Source: Polynucleobacter ibericus
GTDB taxonomy: Bacteria; Pseudomonadota; Gammaproteobacteria; Burkholderiales; Burkholderiaceae
Length of the DNA: 64,000 nucleotides
Assembly (NCBI RefSeq): GCF_018687955.1
Contig: NZ_CP061309.1
Coordinates: 682,001-746,000, forward strand
Reading direction: 5' to 3'
Below, in pieces: positions 18,489 to 27,137 of this stretch; the stretch's first letter is position 1, and every line of letters starts with the position of its first letter. The notes below the pieces were generated by a model that was not told where the DNA came from, made no database searches, and saw only the letters and a list, made by a program, of their open reading frames with translations. Position numbers and translations under genes: made by a program.

Positions 18489-20315
18489 CTAAAAATGGGC
18501 TTTAATGGCGCCGCGCAGGGCATTGCTAAGAATAATCTCTTCTGCCATTGAAACATCATTAATAGTCAGGTTGGCTTCACGGGCATTCATAGCGGGGTCG
18601 GCAAGCAGGGCGGCCCGCATGACTCCAGGCAAAAGACCGGCCGATATCGGTGGTGTCAGCCATTCAGAACTACCTTGAGATTTGATAAAAATACTAGTCC
18701 TACCACCTTCAGTAACAAAACCATACTCATTTACAAATAGAGCGTCAAAGCCACCTCGCTTGACAGCCTCCTGCCACGCTTGATCGTATAGGGCGCGTTC
18801 ACTGGTCTTGTGTTGCAGCAAGGCATTCCCAGAAAACATTGTTACATCACCGGTAAGAATATCCTTTGCCCAGAAAATTTTGACGGGCTCAATAATGGGG
18901 TCTATGACAGCAGTAGCAACTGAAAGCTCGCCGTTAGCAGCAAGATCGAGCCTTAAGCGATAAGCAATATTTTTATCTAAGGATGCGCATGTACCGAAGA
19001 CTAATTGCTTTGCCAGCGCTAAATCAAAAGCAATTCTTAAAGCCTTGGCTGAGACTTGCATGCGCTGAAGATGGTCTGCCAATCGCAGCGTCTCTCCATT
19101 AGAAATCGCCATAGTTTCGAACAGACCGGTAGCACTCGGGAGATCCATTAAAAAGGCTGCTTTAATGCGACACTCTTGCCATTCTTGGTCGGCATCAGAG
19201 TCATTCGTAATGCCGGCACCAATCCCGAGGGTGAAGTGAGACGCCTGAGACCTTTCATCCCGCTCGATCTCGACTGTACGAATCGGCACACTAAAGGCGA
19301 AATTCCCAGTAGGATCAAGCCAGCCTAAGGCACCACAGTAATAGCCACGATCTTCAGACTCTAACTCTTGAATGATTTCCATACTGCGTTTTTTGGGGGC
19401 GCCTGTCACTGATCCACAAGGGAAGACGGCAGTAAAAATATCAAACAGGGAAGTATTTGGTTTGACTTGGCCCTGCACGGTAGAAGTCATTTGCAATACA
19501 TCGCCATGCCTTGCTACTTCAAATAAATTCGGAACTGAAACAGAGCCAGGCAGAGAGATGCGACTGAGGTCATTACGCAGTAAGTCAACTATCATGACAT
19601 TCTCTGCTTGATTCTTCGGATCGTCCGATAGAGCACTCGCTACAGCAGATAAGGCGCTAGCAGTGCCTTTCATCGGCATTGCTTTCAAGGTATCACCATC
19701 ACGCGCAATAAAGAGCTCGGGAGATTGCGATAGCAAAAAGCGATCCTCATGTTCAATATATGCTCCAAATCTACCGGGTTGACGATCGCGTAAGCGACCA
19801 TATAAGGCTAATGGAGCGCCATAAGTCTTGCCAGTGATGCGGTAGGTATGATTAATTTGGTAGCAATCACCACTGCGTATGTATTCCTGAATTGCTCCAA
19901 TATCGGCAGAAAATTGCCTCTCATCTAGAGATTCCCGAACATCCATGACCCCTGCATTTAATTGGGATTGATCGAGCACTGCGAGTTTTTGAGAAATGCA
20001 GTGATCAACATCTTGCTTGGACAGTTTTTTAAAGTCCGCAAAAGACCAGGCCTCGATGAGTGGGTGGGAACTACTAGAGTGACCAACTCGCTCAGGTAGT
20101 TTATGAATCAACCTACCCAATTCGTAAGCGAAAGCGGAGACAACGAATTCCCCTCTAGTAAGAGCGAGCGAGATTTCTTCTAAACAGGTTTGTATGGCAT
20201 TTAAATCAGATCTCGCATCACCACTTGGCAGAACGCGCCAGTAATGCAATGCAGTCTCGTAGAGACGGCTGGTGGGTGAGGCCGCGGTGCTTTGCGCATC
20301 GTCGAGCAAAATCAT
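18489..20315 (-). CDS. pabB: Fused aminodeoxychorismate synthase I and aminodeoxychorismate lyase (PabB-PabC)
   Basis: Makes p-aminobenzoate for folate. The 608 residues comprise a chorismate-binding domain (about 90-390), with DCYQINHTYR, AMPMKGTA, NVMIVDLLRNDL, VFPCGSVTGAPKK and FSVPIRT blocks, then a class IV aminotransferase-like lyase domain (about 395-605) starting GLFETMAISNGE and ending with EIILSNALRG. The fusion thus covers the last two steps; a PabA glutaminase would have to come from elsewhere (or be shared with TrpG). Bifunctional PabBC is known in other Betaproteobacteria. Start ATG at 20315 lies 24 bases downstream of ppiA's stop. Confidence 0.93.
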   Translation of the reverse strand: MILLDDAQSTAASPTSRLYETALHYWRVLPSGDARSDLNAIQTCLEEISLALTRGEFVVSAFAYELGRLIHKLPERVGHSSSSHPLIEAWSFADFKKLSKQDVDHCISQKLAVLDQSQLNAGVMDVRESLDERQFSADIGAIQEYIRSGDCYQINHTYRITGKTYGAPLALYGRLRDRQPGRFGAYIEHEDRFLLSQSPELFIARDGDTLKAMPMKGTASALSAVASALSDDPKNQAENVMIVDLLRNDLSRISLPGSVSVPNLFEVARHGDVLQMTSTVQGQVKPNTSLFDIFTAVFPCGSVTGAPKKRSMEIIQELESEDRGYYCGALGWLDPTGNFAFSVPIRTVEIERDERSQASHFTLGIGAGITNDSDADQEWQECRIKAAFLMDLPSATGLFETMAISNGETLRLADHLQRMQVSAKALRIAFDLALAKQLVFGTCASLDKNIAYRLRLDLAANGELSVATAVIDPIIEPVKIFWAKDILTGDVTMFSGNALLQHKTSERALYDQAWQEAVKRGGFDALFVNEYGFVTEGGRTSIFIKSQGSSEWLTPPISAGLLPGVMRAALLADPAMNAREANLTINDVSMAEEIILSNALRGAIKAHF

Positions 20316-20339
20316 CGCGGCAGACCTAGTTAGTTTGAT

Positions 20340-20915
20340 TTACTTCAGAATCGTGGCAGATTCGATGGTAACTGTCTTGCTTGGAACGTCGGCCATTCTG
20401 CCCATACGTGGAGCAGGTGCAACCATGGTTGGCACTTTGCGGATAGCGTCAATGGTTTGTGTACCAGAGATCACTTTGCCAAATACGGTATAGCCATTAC
20501 CCATTGCATTGGGGTAATCCAAGGCAGCATTGTCTTTGACGTTGATAAAGAACTGGGAAGTAGCTGAATCAGGATCGGATGTCCGAGCCATAGCAATCGT
20601 ATACATATTGTTCTTAAGGCCATTCTGTGCTTCAGAAACTACTGGAGAATCGGTAGGTTTCTGATTTAAGTCTGCAGTAAAGCCGCCACCCTGAATCATG
20701 AAACCGTCAATCACGCGATGAAAGATAGTGCCGTTATAAAAACCGCTCTTTACATAGTTTAAAAAATTGGCAGTTGTCTTAGGCGCCTTCACATCGTCCA
20801 ATTCCACAACAAAATTACCCATCGTGGTTTTAAATTCGACCTTTGGTCCTGCAAATGCTGCTTGACTAGCAAAACAAGAAACGGCAACAACTAGGGCGGC
20901 AAAAAGCTTACGCAT
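20340..20915 (-). CDS. ppiA: Periplasmic peptidyl-prolyl cis-trans isomerase, cyclophilin type
   Basis: Catalyses proline isomerisation of exported proteins. The 191-residue precursor has a signal peptide (MRKLFAALVVAVSCFASQAAFA) and a cyclophilin domain with the active-site FHRVIDGFMIQGG segment, ARTSDPDSATSQFFIN and the C-terminal GNGYTVFGKVISG. The export signal distinguishes it from cytoplasmic PpiB. Good purine-rich sequence (GGAGTTTTT) precedes the ATG. It is upstream of pabBC on the same strand and could be cotranscribed with it. Confidence 0.93.
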   Translation of the reverse strand: MRKLFAALVVAVSCFASQAAFAGPKVEFKTTMGNFVVELDDVKAPKTTANFLNYVKSGFYNGTIFHRVIDGFMIQGGGFTADLNQKPTDSPVVSEAQNGLKNNMYTIAMARTSDPDSATSQFFINVKDNAALDYPNAMGNGYTVFGKVISGTQTIDAIRKVPTMVAPAPRMGRMADVPSKTVTIESATILK

Positions 20916-20999
20916 AAAAACTCCTTAAATGAGATAAAAACAGCTTGTAGTTGATTGTATTGCTCAATACCGCGTGAGGTATAAATCGTCTCAGGCCTA

Positions 21000-21626
21000 T
21001 TAGATCAGCCCATTCGGAACATTGCCAGCATAGGCATATGAAGCCTCTTCAAACATACCGGGCCTCGCTAGATAGTCCAGAGTCCAGTCGATGGTATCGA
21101 TACCCCAAAAACAGTGTTGGTTCACTATGAGGGCGGGCACTCCAAATGCACCATCAGCCTTGGCTTGATTGGTATTAGCAATCAATTTTGCTTTAACTTC
21201 TGGATTCTCAGGCTTTGCTGTATCTGCGGGTAGGCCGAGATAGACGCAAAAATCTGGCCAAGATAGATTGGGGTCTTTGCCTTCTACCCAAACATAATCA
21301 AAGGCACGCTCAAGCAATGCCCAATTTGCGTTCTGTTCAACCAAAAGGCGCTGTGCAGCAACTGTCAAAAATGGATGATGTTCAGGAAAGCGAAAAGGAA
21401 TGCCTAGTTTCTCTGCTTGCCAAACACAGAACTGATAGGTGTGTGGACGTTTAGCAGCCACTTCCCCTGGGCCTTTATTCTCTGCAGCCCTAAGAAGTCC
21501 ACCCAGCAGAATCGGCACGGGTTTAATATCGAGCTTGTCCTCAAGGCGGTGTCTTTGCTTGATATATAAGTAAGCAAACGGCGAAACAATATCGTAATAG
21601 AAGGTAGCCGCAATCTTTGTGCTCAT
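21000..21626 (-). CDS. DsbA-fold 2-hydroxychromene-2-carboxylate isomerase family protein
   Basis: A 208-residue thioredoxin-fold protein related to HCCA isomerase (NahD) and kappa-class GSTs. Motifs seen: the N-terminal YYDIVSPFAYLYIKQ (catalytic Ser region), FGVPALIVN and FWGIDTIDWTLDYL near the C-terminus. The start at 21626 is preferred because AAGAAAG precedes it and it avoids a 26-base overlap with rarA; a longer frame from 21677 also exists. No aromatic-degradation genes are adjacent, so the substrate may be a glutathione conjugate other than naphthalene-pathway HCCA. It follows rarA by 25 bases. Confidence 0.85.
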   Translation of the reverse strand: MSTKIAATFYYDIVSPFAYLYIKQRHRLEDKLDIKPVPILLGGLLRAAENKGPGEVAAKRPHTYQFCVWQAEKLGIPFRFPEHHPFLTVAAQRLLVEQNANWALLERAFDYVWVEGKDPNLSWPDFCVYLGLPADTAKPENPEVKAKLIANTNQAKADGAFGVPALIVNQHCFWGIDTIDWTLDYLARPGMFEEASYAYAGNVPNGLI

Positions 21627-21651
21627 ATCGCTTTCTTCTTGATCGTTCCCA

Positions 21652-22965
21652 TTACTTCTTCTTATGCTCTTCATCAAGCTTTTTCAAGAATGCCAATTTC
21701 TCTTTGATTTGTGACTCGAGGCCACGCTCAACGGGCTCATACCAATGCGGATCTTTCATGCCTTCTGGCAAATACGATTCACCAGCAGCATAAGCATGAG
21801 GTTCATCATGTGCGTAGCGATACGCCTTGCCATGACCTAATTCTTTCATCAGCTTAGTTGGAGCGTTACGCAGATGGTTGGGTACAGGCTTAGATTGATC
21901 GTTAGCCACATAAGCGCGTGCAGCATTAAAAGCGTTGTAACTGGCATTGCTCTTAGAGGCTACCGCCAGATAAACTATTGCCTGTCCAAGGGCAAGCTCG
22001 CCTTCTGGAGAGCCCAGCCTTTCATAGGTCTGAGCGGCATCATTAGTCAATTGCATTGCTCTTGGGTCTGCTAAGCCTATATCTTCCCAAGCCATGCGAA
22101 TGATTCTTCTTGCCAGATACCGCGGGTCTGCGCCACCATCGAGCATGCGGCAAAACCAATACAAGGCCGCATCGGGATTAGAGCCTCGCACAGATTTATG
22201 CAGAGCAGAGATTTGATCGTAGAAATGATCCCCACCTTTATCAAAGCGTCGCGCTTGAGCACTAAGCGCATTTTCAATAAATGCTTGATTAACAATCTTT
22301 ACTTCTGCACCGGGAGTGAGTACTGCATTGCGCACTTGCTCAACTAAGTTGAGAAGACGCCTAGCATCGCCATCCGCATTGGCAATCAGGGTGTCAATTG
22401 CAGTAGATTCAAATTGCACGCCAGGCATCGCATATTGGTGCGCGCGATCAAAGAGTGATTTCAATTCATCAGAGGACAGCGACTTCAGTACGTACACCTG
22501 CGCACGCGACAACAGTGCAGAATTCACTTCAAAAGACGGGTTCTCGGTAGTGGCGCCAATAAAGGTAAATAAGCCTGATTCCACATGGGGTAGCAGGGCA
22601 TCCTGCTGGCTTTTATTAAAGCGGTGAATCTCATCTACAAATAAGATTGTTTGCTTGCCGTACTGAGCCATATTTTGTTGGGCTTGCTCAATTGACTCAC
22701 GAATTTCTTTTACGCCAGCTAGCACCGCAGAGATTGCAATGAATTCTCGATCAAAGGCTTTAGCCGAGAGACGCGCCAAGGTAGTTTTACCGACGCCTGG
22801 AGGTCCCCACAAAATCATCGAATGTGGCTTACCCGAAGCAAATGCAAGATTGAGTGGTTTACCGCTTGCTAATAAATGGGTCTGCCCAATGACTTCTTCA
22901 ATCGTTTTTGGACGCAGTGCTTCTGCTAAAGGTGGAGGCGGTGCGCTATCAAAAAGACTGCTCAT
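21652..22965 (-). CDS. rarA: Replication-associated recombination protein A (AAA+ ATPase, MgsA)
   Basis: RarA acts at stalled replication forks and binds SSB. The 437-residue length is standard. Seen: N-terminal PLAEALRPKTIEEVIGQ, Walker A GPPGVGKTT, Walker B LFVDEIHRFNKSQQDAL, sensor-1 GATTENPSF, and the C-terminal tetramerisation/MgsA domain with SDPDAALYW-like SNPDAALYWFCRMLDGGADP and the YRYAHDEPHAY signature. It lies 4 bases after the DUF3429 gene on the same strand. Confidence 0.96.
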   Translation of the reverse strand: MSSLFDSAPPPPLAEALRPKTIEEVIGQTHLLASGKPLNLAFASGKPHSMILWGPPGVGKTTLARLSAKAFDREFIAISAVLAGVKEIRESIEQAQQNMAQYGKQTILFVDEIHRFNKSQQDALLPHVESGLFTFIGATTENPSFEVNSALLSRAQVYVLKSLSSDELKSLFDRAHQYAMPGVQFESTAIDTLIANADGDARRLLNLVEQVRNAVLTPGAEVKIVNQAFIENALSAQARRFDKGGDHFYDQISALHKSVRGSNPDAALYWFCRMLDGGADPRYLARRIIRMAWEDIGLADPRAMQLTNDAAQTYERLGSPEGELALGQAIVYLAVASKSNASYNAFNAARAYVANDQSKPVPNHLRNAPTKLMKELGHGKAYRYAHDEPHAYAAGESYLPEGMKDPHWYEPVERGLESQIKEKLAFLKKLDEEHKKK

Positions 22966-22969
22966 TGCA

Positions 22970-23449
22970 TCATGCTTGAATAAAAAGAATCACTAAAGAG
23001 GCCCAGGTTAAACAGGCGGCAGCAATATAGGTCAGGCGATTGCGCATCGTCATAAATGCAGAGCGCGCAGCTTCGTCGGTGAAATAATATTGATATGTAT
23101 TCTGATCAATATTGCGTTGAATCAGTAAGGTGGACGCCAGAATGAGCAGGCCTACTGGAATATAGATATGTAGCGCCATCCAGGCTACGAGCGCCGGAAT
23201 AACCCCCCAGATCCAAGCGTTGCGGTCTTCCCAGCGGTCGCCAGCAGGCGCTTTTCCTAACAGATGTAAATTAGCGCCCCAATGCAATGCTCCCATAAAT
23301 GAAGTGATCACAGCCGCATAACCCGCTAAAGATTCAGCGCTTAAGTAGTTCACAGGCGTTGGTGCTAATTGAACCATTAAGGCTAACCCAATGAATGGAA
23401 TAAGACCGGCATAGCCAAGCTTGCGAACTAAAGGAGGAATGGGATTCAC
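22970..23449 (-). CDS. DUF3429-family inner-membrane protein
   Basis: A 159-residue hydrophobic protein with about five predicted transmembrane helices and the family features LGYAGLIPFIGLAL and SFMGALHWGANL (His-Trp in the second or third helix). It matches DUF3429, widespread in Proteobacteria and of unknown function. It lies between the hydroxyacyl-CoA dehydrogenase gene and rarA on the minus strand, 4 bases ahead of rarA, suggesting cotranscription rather than functional linkage. Confidence 0.8.
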   Translation of the reverse strand: MNPIPPLVRKLGYAGLIPFIGLALMVQLAPTPVNYLSAESLAGYAAVITSFMGALHWGANLHLLGKAPAGDRWEDRNAWIWGVIPALVAWMALHIYIPVGLLILASTLLIQRNIDQNTYQYYFTDEAARSAFMTMRNRLTYIAAACLTWASLVILFIQA

Positions 23450-23485
23450 GATAAGGGTTTCTAAATAAGGAAAATAGGAAGCAAA

Positions 23486-24340
23486 TTATTTGTCGTAGGT
23501 ATATACGCCGCGTCCAGTTTTGCGACCGAGATAGCCGGCAGCAACCATTTCACGTAGTAGTGGGCAAGGGCGATATTTAGAGTCACTGAAGTTTTCAAAA
23601 TAGACTTCCATCACTGCTAAGCAAGTGTCTAGGCCAATTAAATCTGCTAATGCTAAAGGTCCAATCGGTTGATTGCAGCCCAACTTCATGCCGGCATCAA
23701 TATCTTCTGGGCTAGCAAGTCCTTCGGATAAAACAAAGAATGCTTCGTTAATCATAGGTAGCAAAATACGATTCACTACAAAGCCTGGTGAGTTTTTCAC
23801 AGTGATTGGTTCTTTGCCAATACGCTTGGCCATCTCAATAATGGCAGCGTGTGTAGCGTCACTGGTTTGGAGCCCGCGAATCACTTCCACCAAGGCCATC
23901 AGGGGCGGCGGGTTAAAGAAGTGCATGCCAATAAAGCGCGCAGGATTGGAATCAAGCGCTGCCAATTTAGTAATAGACAGAGATGAGGTATTAGTGGCAA
24001 TGATGGTGTCTTTACTGACAATTTCATCTACTTGTTTGAGAATCTTTTCTTTAATCGCTTGATTCTCAGTGGCCGCTTCAATCACTAATCCCAGACCCTT
24101 GAAGTCAGCGTAAGTAGTGCTGCCTTTGATGCGTTTGAGGGCTGCTTCTTTTGCTTCTGCTGTGAGAGTTTCTTTTTTGACAAGGCGATCTAAGCTCTTG
24201 CTAATTTGATCGAGACCACGCTGAACGGCTGCCTCATTAATATCAACCATGACAACATTTAAGCCGGCTACTGCACACACCTGCGCAATACCATTACCCA
24301 TAGTGCCTGCACCAATGACGCCTACTGATTGAATGCTCAT
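23486..24340 (-). CDS. 3-hydroxybutyryl-CoA dehydrogenase (3-hydroxyacyl-CoA dehydrogenase)
   Basis: NAD(P)-dependent oxidoreductase interconverting 3-hydroxybutyryl-CoA and acetoacetyl-CoA. With the ATG at 24340 (AGAGGA before it) the product is 284 residues, standard for PaaH/Hbd single-domain enzymes. The Rossmann motif GVIGAGTMGNGIAQ, the catalytic His in MHFFNPPPLMALVEVI, the conserved Asn/Ser in NSPGFVVNRIL and the C-terminal GRKTGRGVYTY are all present. A frame open from 24400 would overlap the GST gene and is not used. Could serve fatty-acid, PHB or aromatic catabolism; no thiolase or PHB gene adjoins. Confidence 0.93.
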   Translation of the reverse strand: MSIQSVGVIGAGTMGNGIAQVCAVAGLNVVMVDINEAAVQRGLDQISKSLDRLVKKETLTAEAKEAALKRIKGSTTYADFKGLGLVIEAATENQAIKEKILKQVDEIVSKDTIIATNTSSLSITKLAALDSNPARFIGMHFFNPPPLMALVEVIRGLQTSDATHAAIIEMAKRIGKEPITVKNSPGFVVNRILLPMINEAFFVLSEGLASPEDIDAGMKLGCNQPIGPLALADLIGLDTCLAVMEVYFENFSDSKYRPCPLLREMVAAGYLGRKTGRGVYTYDK

Positions 24341-24341
24341 C

Positions 24342-25070
24342 TTATTTCCTCTTTTGATACTGGGTTGAACCAAATAACTGCTCTCTCGCCTTGGCATCAT
24401 GCAAAGGCTTACGTAATGCCGTCAATACTTCACAACCACGCTGCACCGCTGGTCGTGCACCAATCTTTTCAAACCACTTTTTGAAATACGGGTAGTCATT
24501 AATCTCAATACCTTGATTTTTCCAATTACGAGTCCATGGATAAATCGCAATATCGGCAATTGAATAAGATTTCCCGGCAATATAGGGATTATCTTTCAGT
24601 TGACGATCCAAGACCCCATAGATGCGTTTAGCTTCATTGGTGTAGCGGTTGATAGCGTATTCAATCTTCTCAGGTGCATAGAGTCGAAAATGGTGGTTTT
24701 GCCCAAGCATAGGGCCTAAGCCTCCCATTTGGAACATGAGCCACTGCAGAACTTCATATTTGCCGCGGGTATCTTGAGGCAGGAACTTACCAGTCTTACC
24801 AGCTAAATAGAGCAGGATCGCACCTGACTCAAAGAGGCTGATAGGTTTGCCATCCGGACCATTTGGATCAACGATCGCAGGAATCTTGTTATTGGGGCTG
24901 ATCTTTAAGAACTTGGCTGCAAATTGATCGCCAGCGCCAATATCAATCGGATGAGCGATCCAGTCATGACCTAGGCGATAACCGCATTCTTCGAGCATGA
25001 TGTGTACCTTGTGGCCATTCGGTGTGGGCCAGCTGTACACATCAATTACGGTAGATTTTTGTTTGGCCAT
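24342..25070 (-). CDS. Nu-class glutathione S-transferase / disulfide-bond oxidoreductase (YfcG/YghU-like)
   Basis: The 242-residue product has the thioredoxin-like N-terminal domain with the nu-class TPNGHKVHIMLEECG signature, the SPNNKIPAIVDP and SLFESGAILLYLA glutathione-site blocks, and an all-helical C-terminal domain (SIADIAIYPW N-capping box). YfcG/YghU enzymes reduce disulfides and organic peroxides using two bound glutathiones. One base separates its stop from the next gene's start. Detoxification or thiol homeostasis role is inferred from family. Confidence 0.9.
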   Translation of the reverse strand: MAKQKSTVIDVYSWPTPNGHKVHIMLEECGYRLGHDWIAHPIDIGAGDQFAAKFLKISPNNKIPAIVDPNGPDGKPISLFESGAILLYLAGKTGKFLPQDTRGKYEVLQWLMFQMGGLGPMLGQNHHFRLYAPEKIEYAINRYTNEAKRIYGVLDRQLKDNPYIAGKSYSIADIAIYPWTRNWKNQGIEINDYPYFKKWFEKIGARPAVQRGCEVLTALRKPLHDAKAREQLFGSTQYQKRK

Positions 25071-25078
25071 TTCGTCCT

Positions 25079-26275
25079 CTAGATAGTTTCTAAATGTTGT
25101 AAAGCACTTGTCAGTGTTTGATTTTGTTTAGCGAAACAAAAACGAATGACGCCTGATTCAGTAGCTTGCTCATAAAAAGCGGAGACAGGTATAGCTGCCA
25201 CTCCAATTTCAGTTGTAAGCCATTTACAAAAGTCAGCCTCATTGAATTTTGCTTGGGGAATGTTTAATGCCGAGTAATCCACGCACTGAAAATAGGTGCC
25301 TGGAGTAGGGAGTAATTTAAATTTAGTTTTGCTCAAGCCTGCTCTAAAAAAATCACGCTTAGCTTGATAAAAAGCCGGAAGATTTAAATAATGTTTGGCA
25401 TCAGATAAATAGGATGCTAAGCCATACTGCATTGGTGTGTTAACAGTAAATACATTGAACTGATGAACCTTGCGAAATTCTTTAGTAAGCGAAGGGGGTG
25501 CGGCAACATAACCCACTTTCCAACCAGTCACGTGATAAGTCTTGCCAAAGCTAGAAACCAGAAAGCTCCTAGCGGCAAGCTCAGGATGAGAAGCAACACT
25601 GTGGTGCTGTGCTCCGTCATAGACCATATGCTCATAGACTTCGTCACTCAAAATCAATGTGGAAGTATTGCGCAGCAAATCTGCGAGACGATCTAAGTCA
25701 GTCTTGCCCCAAACCATTCCAGTAGGGTTATGTGGCGTATTAATAATAAGTATTCGGGTTTTAGGATTGATTGCCTTGGCCAAGGCATCCCAAGGAATTT
25801 CATAAGAAGCAACTTGCCCATGCTCATCACGAGACACTTGCATAGAAATGGCAATCGTTTTGCCACCCGCCAATTCGATTGAAGGCCGATAGCTGTCATA
25901 TGCTGGTTCAATAATGATGACTTCATCGCCTGGGCTAACGCAAGCGAGTATGGCCGTCAAAATACCTTGTGTACCACCGGCGGTAATGGTGATATCGGTA
26001 TCGGCATCAAAGTGATGACCGTATAAGTTTTGAATCTTCTGACTAATGCCATTGCGTAACTCTGCAATACCAATCATGGGCGGATATTGATTGCGATCAG
26101 CCAACATCGCTTCATTTACTTCGCCAATCAACTTTCGATCGCATGGAAAATCAGGAAATCCTTGACCAAGATTGATTGCTTGATGCTCTGCTGCAAGCGC
26201 TGACATCACAGTAAAGATCGTAGTTCCAACCTGCGGTAGGCGACTTGGAAAAGAGGGGATCTCAAGCGGGTTCAT
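25079..26275 (-). CDS. PLP aminotransferase, class I/II (methionine aminotransferase, YbdL-like)
   Basis: A 398-residue fold-type I aminotransferase. The PLP lysine is in SSFGKTYHVTGWKVGY, with the NPHNPTG loop and the DEVYEHMVYDG aspartate also visible. The N-terminus (FPSRLPQVGTTIFTVMSALA, INLGQGFPDF) is characteristic of YbdL-type enzymes, which prefer methionine, histidine or kynurenine. Likely function is transamination of 4-methylthio-2-oxobutanoate in methionine salvage or general aromatic transamination; substrate not provable here. Divergent from yaaA with an 85-base shared upstream region. Confidence 0.88.
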   Translation of the reverse strand: MNPLEIPSFPSRLPQVGTTIFTVMSALAAEHQAINLGQGFPDFPCDRKLIGEVNEAMLADRNQYPPMIGIAELRNGISQKIQNLYGHHFDADTDITITAGGTQGILTAILACVSPGDEVIIIEPAYDSYRPSIELAGGKTIAISMQVSRDEHGQVASYEIPWDALAKAINPKTRILIINTPHNPTGMVWGKTDLDRLADLLRNTSTLILSDEVYEHMVYDGAQHHSVASHPELAARSFLVSSFGKTYHVTGWKVGYVAAPPSLTKEFRKVHQFNVFTVNTPMQYGLASYLSDAKHYLNLPAFYQAKRDFFRAGLSKTKFKLLPTPGTYFQCVDYSALNIPQAKFNEADFCKWLTTEIGVAAIPVSAFYEQATESGVIRFCFAKQNQTLTSALQHLETI

Positions 26276-26360
26276 GGCGGTGGAGGGTGGCGTCCTGTCT
26301 TTTAAAGCGGAGATAGCGGGTAGTCGCTAGAATGGTAAAAATACATAAACAAATTGTGCC

Positions 26361-27137
26361 ATGCTGATCGTCCTTTCACCCGCTAAATCCTTGGATTACA
26401 AGACACCCGTTAAGGTCAAGGCGCCGACCTTGCCCGAGTTTGTCTCAGAATCCGCTAAGCTGATTGCCGATCTTAAGAAATTGGCACCCCAAGATCTCTC
26501 TAAATTGATGGGTTTATCTGATCAATTGGCCGTTTTAAATGTCGGCCGCTATCGAGATTGGACTAAGAAGTTCACGGAAGAGAACAGCAAGCCAGCAATC
26601 TATGCCTTTGATGGCGATGTCTACGATGGTTTTGATGTCAAAACCCTCGATGCCAAGTCTGTTCAGTTTGCTCAAGACCATATCCGGATTCTGTCTGGTC
26701 TCTACGGCGCACTCAAGCCCTTAGACTTGATGCAGCCCTATCGCCTAGAGATGGGCACTTCCTTCAAGAATGCCAGAGGTAAAGATCTCTATGCATTCTG
26801 GGGTAGTAGAGTGACCGACTCCATCAAGAAGGTCTTAGAAAAGCAAAAGAAGCCTGTCTTGCTCAATTTGGCTTCGGAAGAGTATTTCAAGGTGCTCCAG
26901 CCTAAAGACTTAGATTGCCAAGTGATTTCCCCGGTATTTCAGGATGCCAAGGATGGTAAGTACAAGATTATTTCTTTTTATGCCAAGCGCGCTCGCGGTT
27001 TAATGGCGCGATATGTGGTTGAAAATCGCATTAAAGATCCAGCAGACTTAAAAGGCTTTAATTTGGATGGATATAAGTACTATGCCGCTGAATCTAAGTT
27101 GGATAAGCCGGTATTTAGAAGGGCAGAAAGAAAATAA
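26361..27137 (+). CDS. yaaA: Peroxide stress protein YaaA
   Basis: UPF0246 protein of 258 residues starting MLIVLSPAKSLDYKT, with the family blocks YAFDGDVYDGFD, GLYGALKPLDLMQPYRLEMG, LLNLASEEYFK and ISFYAKRARGLMARY. In E. coli YaaA limits free iron and oxidative DNA damage during peroxide stress and can bind DNA. Its stop overlaps the next start by one base (TAATG), so the DUF2863 gene is translationally coupled. Confidence 0.94.
   Translation: MLIVLSPAKSLDYKTPVKVKAPTLPEFVSESAKLIADLKKLAPQDLSKLMGLSDQLAVLNVGRYRDWTKKFTEENSKPAIYAFDGDVYDGFDVKTLDAKSVQFAQDHIRILSGLYGALKPLDLMQPYRLEMGTSFKNARGKDLYAFWGSRVTDSIKKVLEKQKKPVLLNLASEEYFKVLQPKDLDCQVISPVFQDAKDGKYKIISFYAKRARGLMARYVVENRIKDPADLKGFNLDGYKYYAAESKLDKPVFRRAERK

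Noticed and set aside
23486-26275. Cluster of hydroxyacyl-CoA dehydrogenase, GST and aminotransferase as a catabolic island
   Set aside because: Each is a common housekeeping type, there is no transporter, oxygenase or regulator, and codon use looks like the neighbours.
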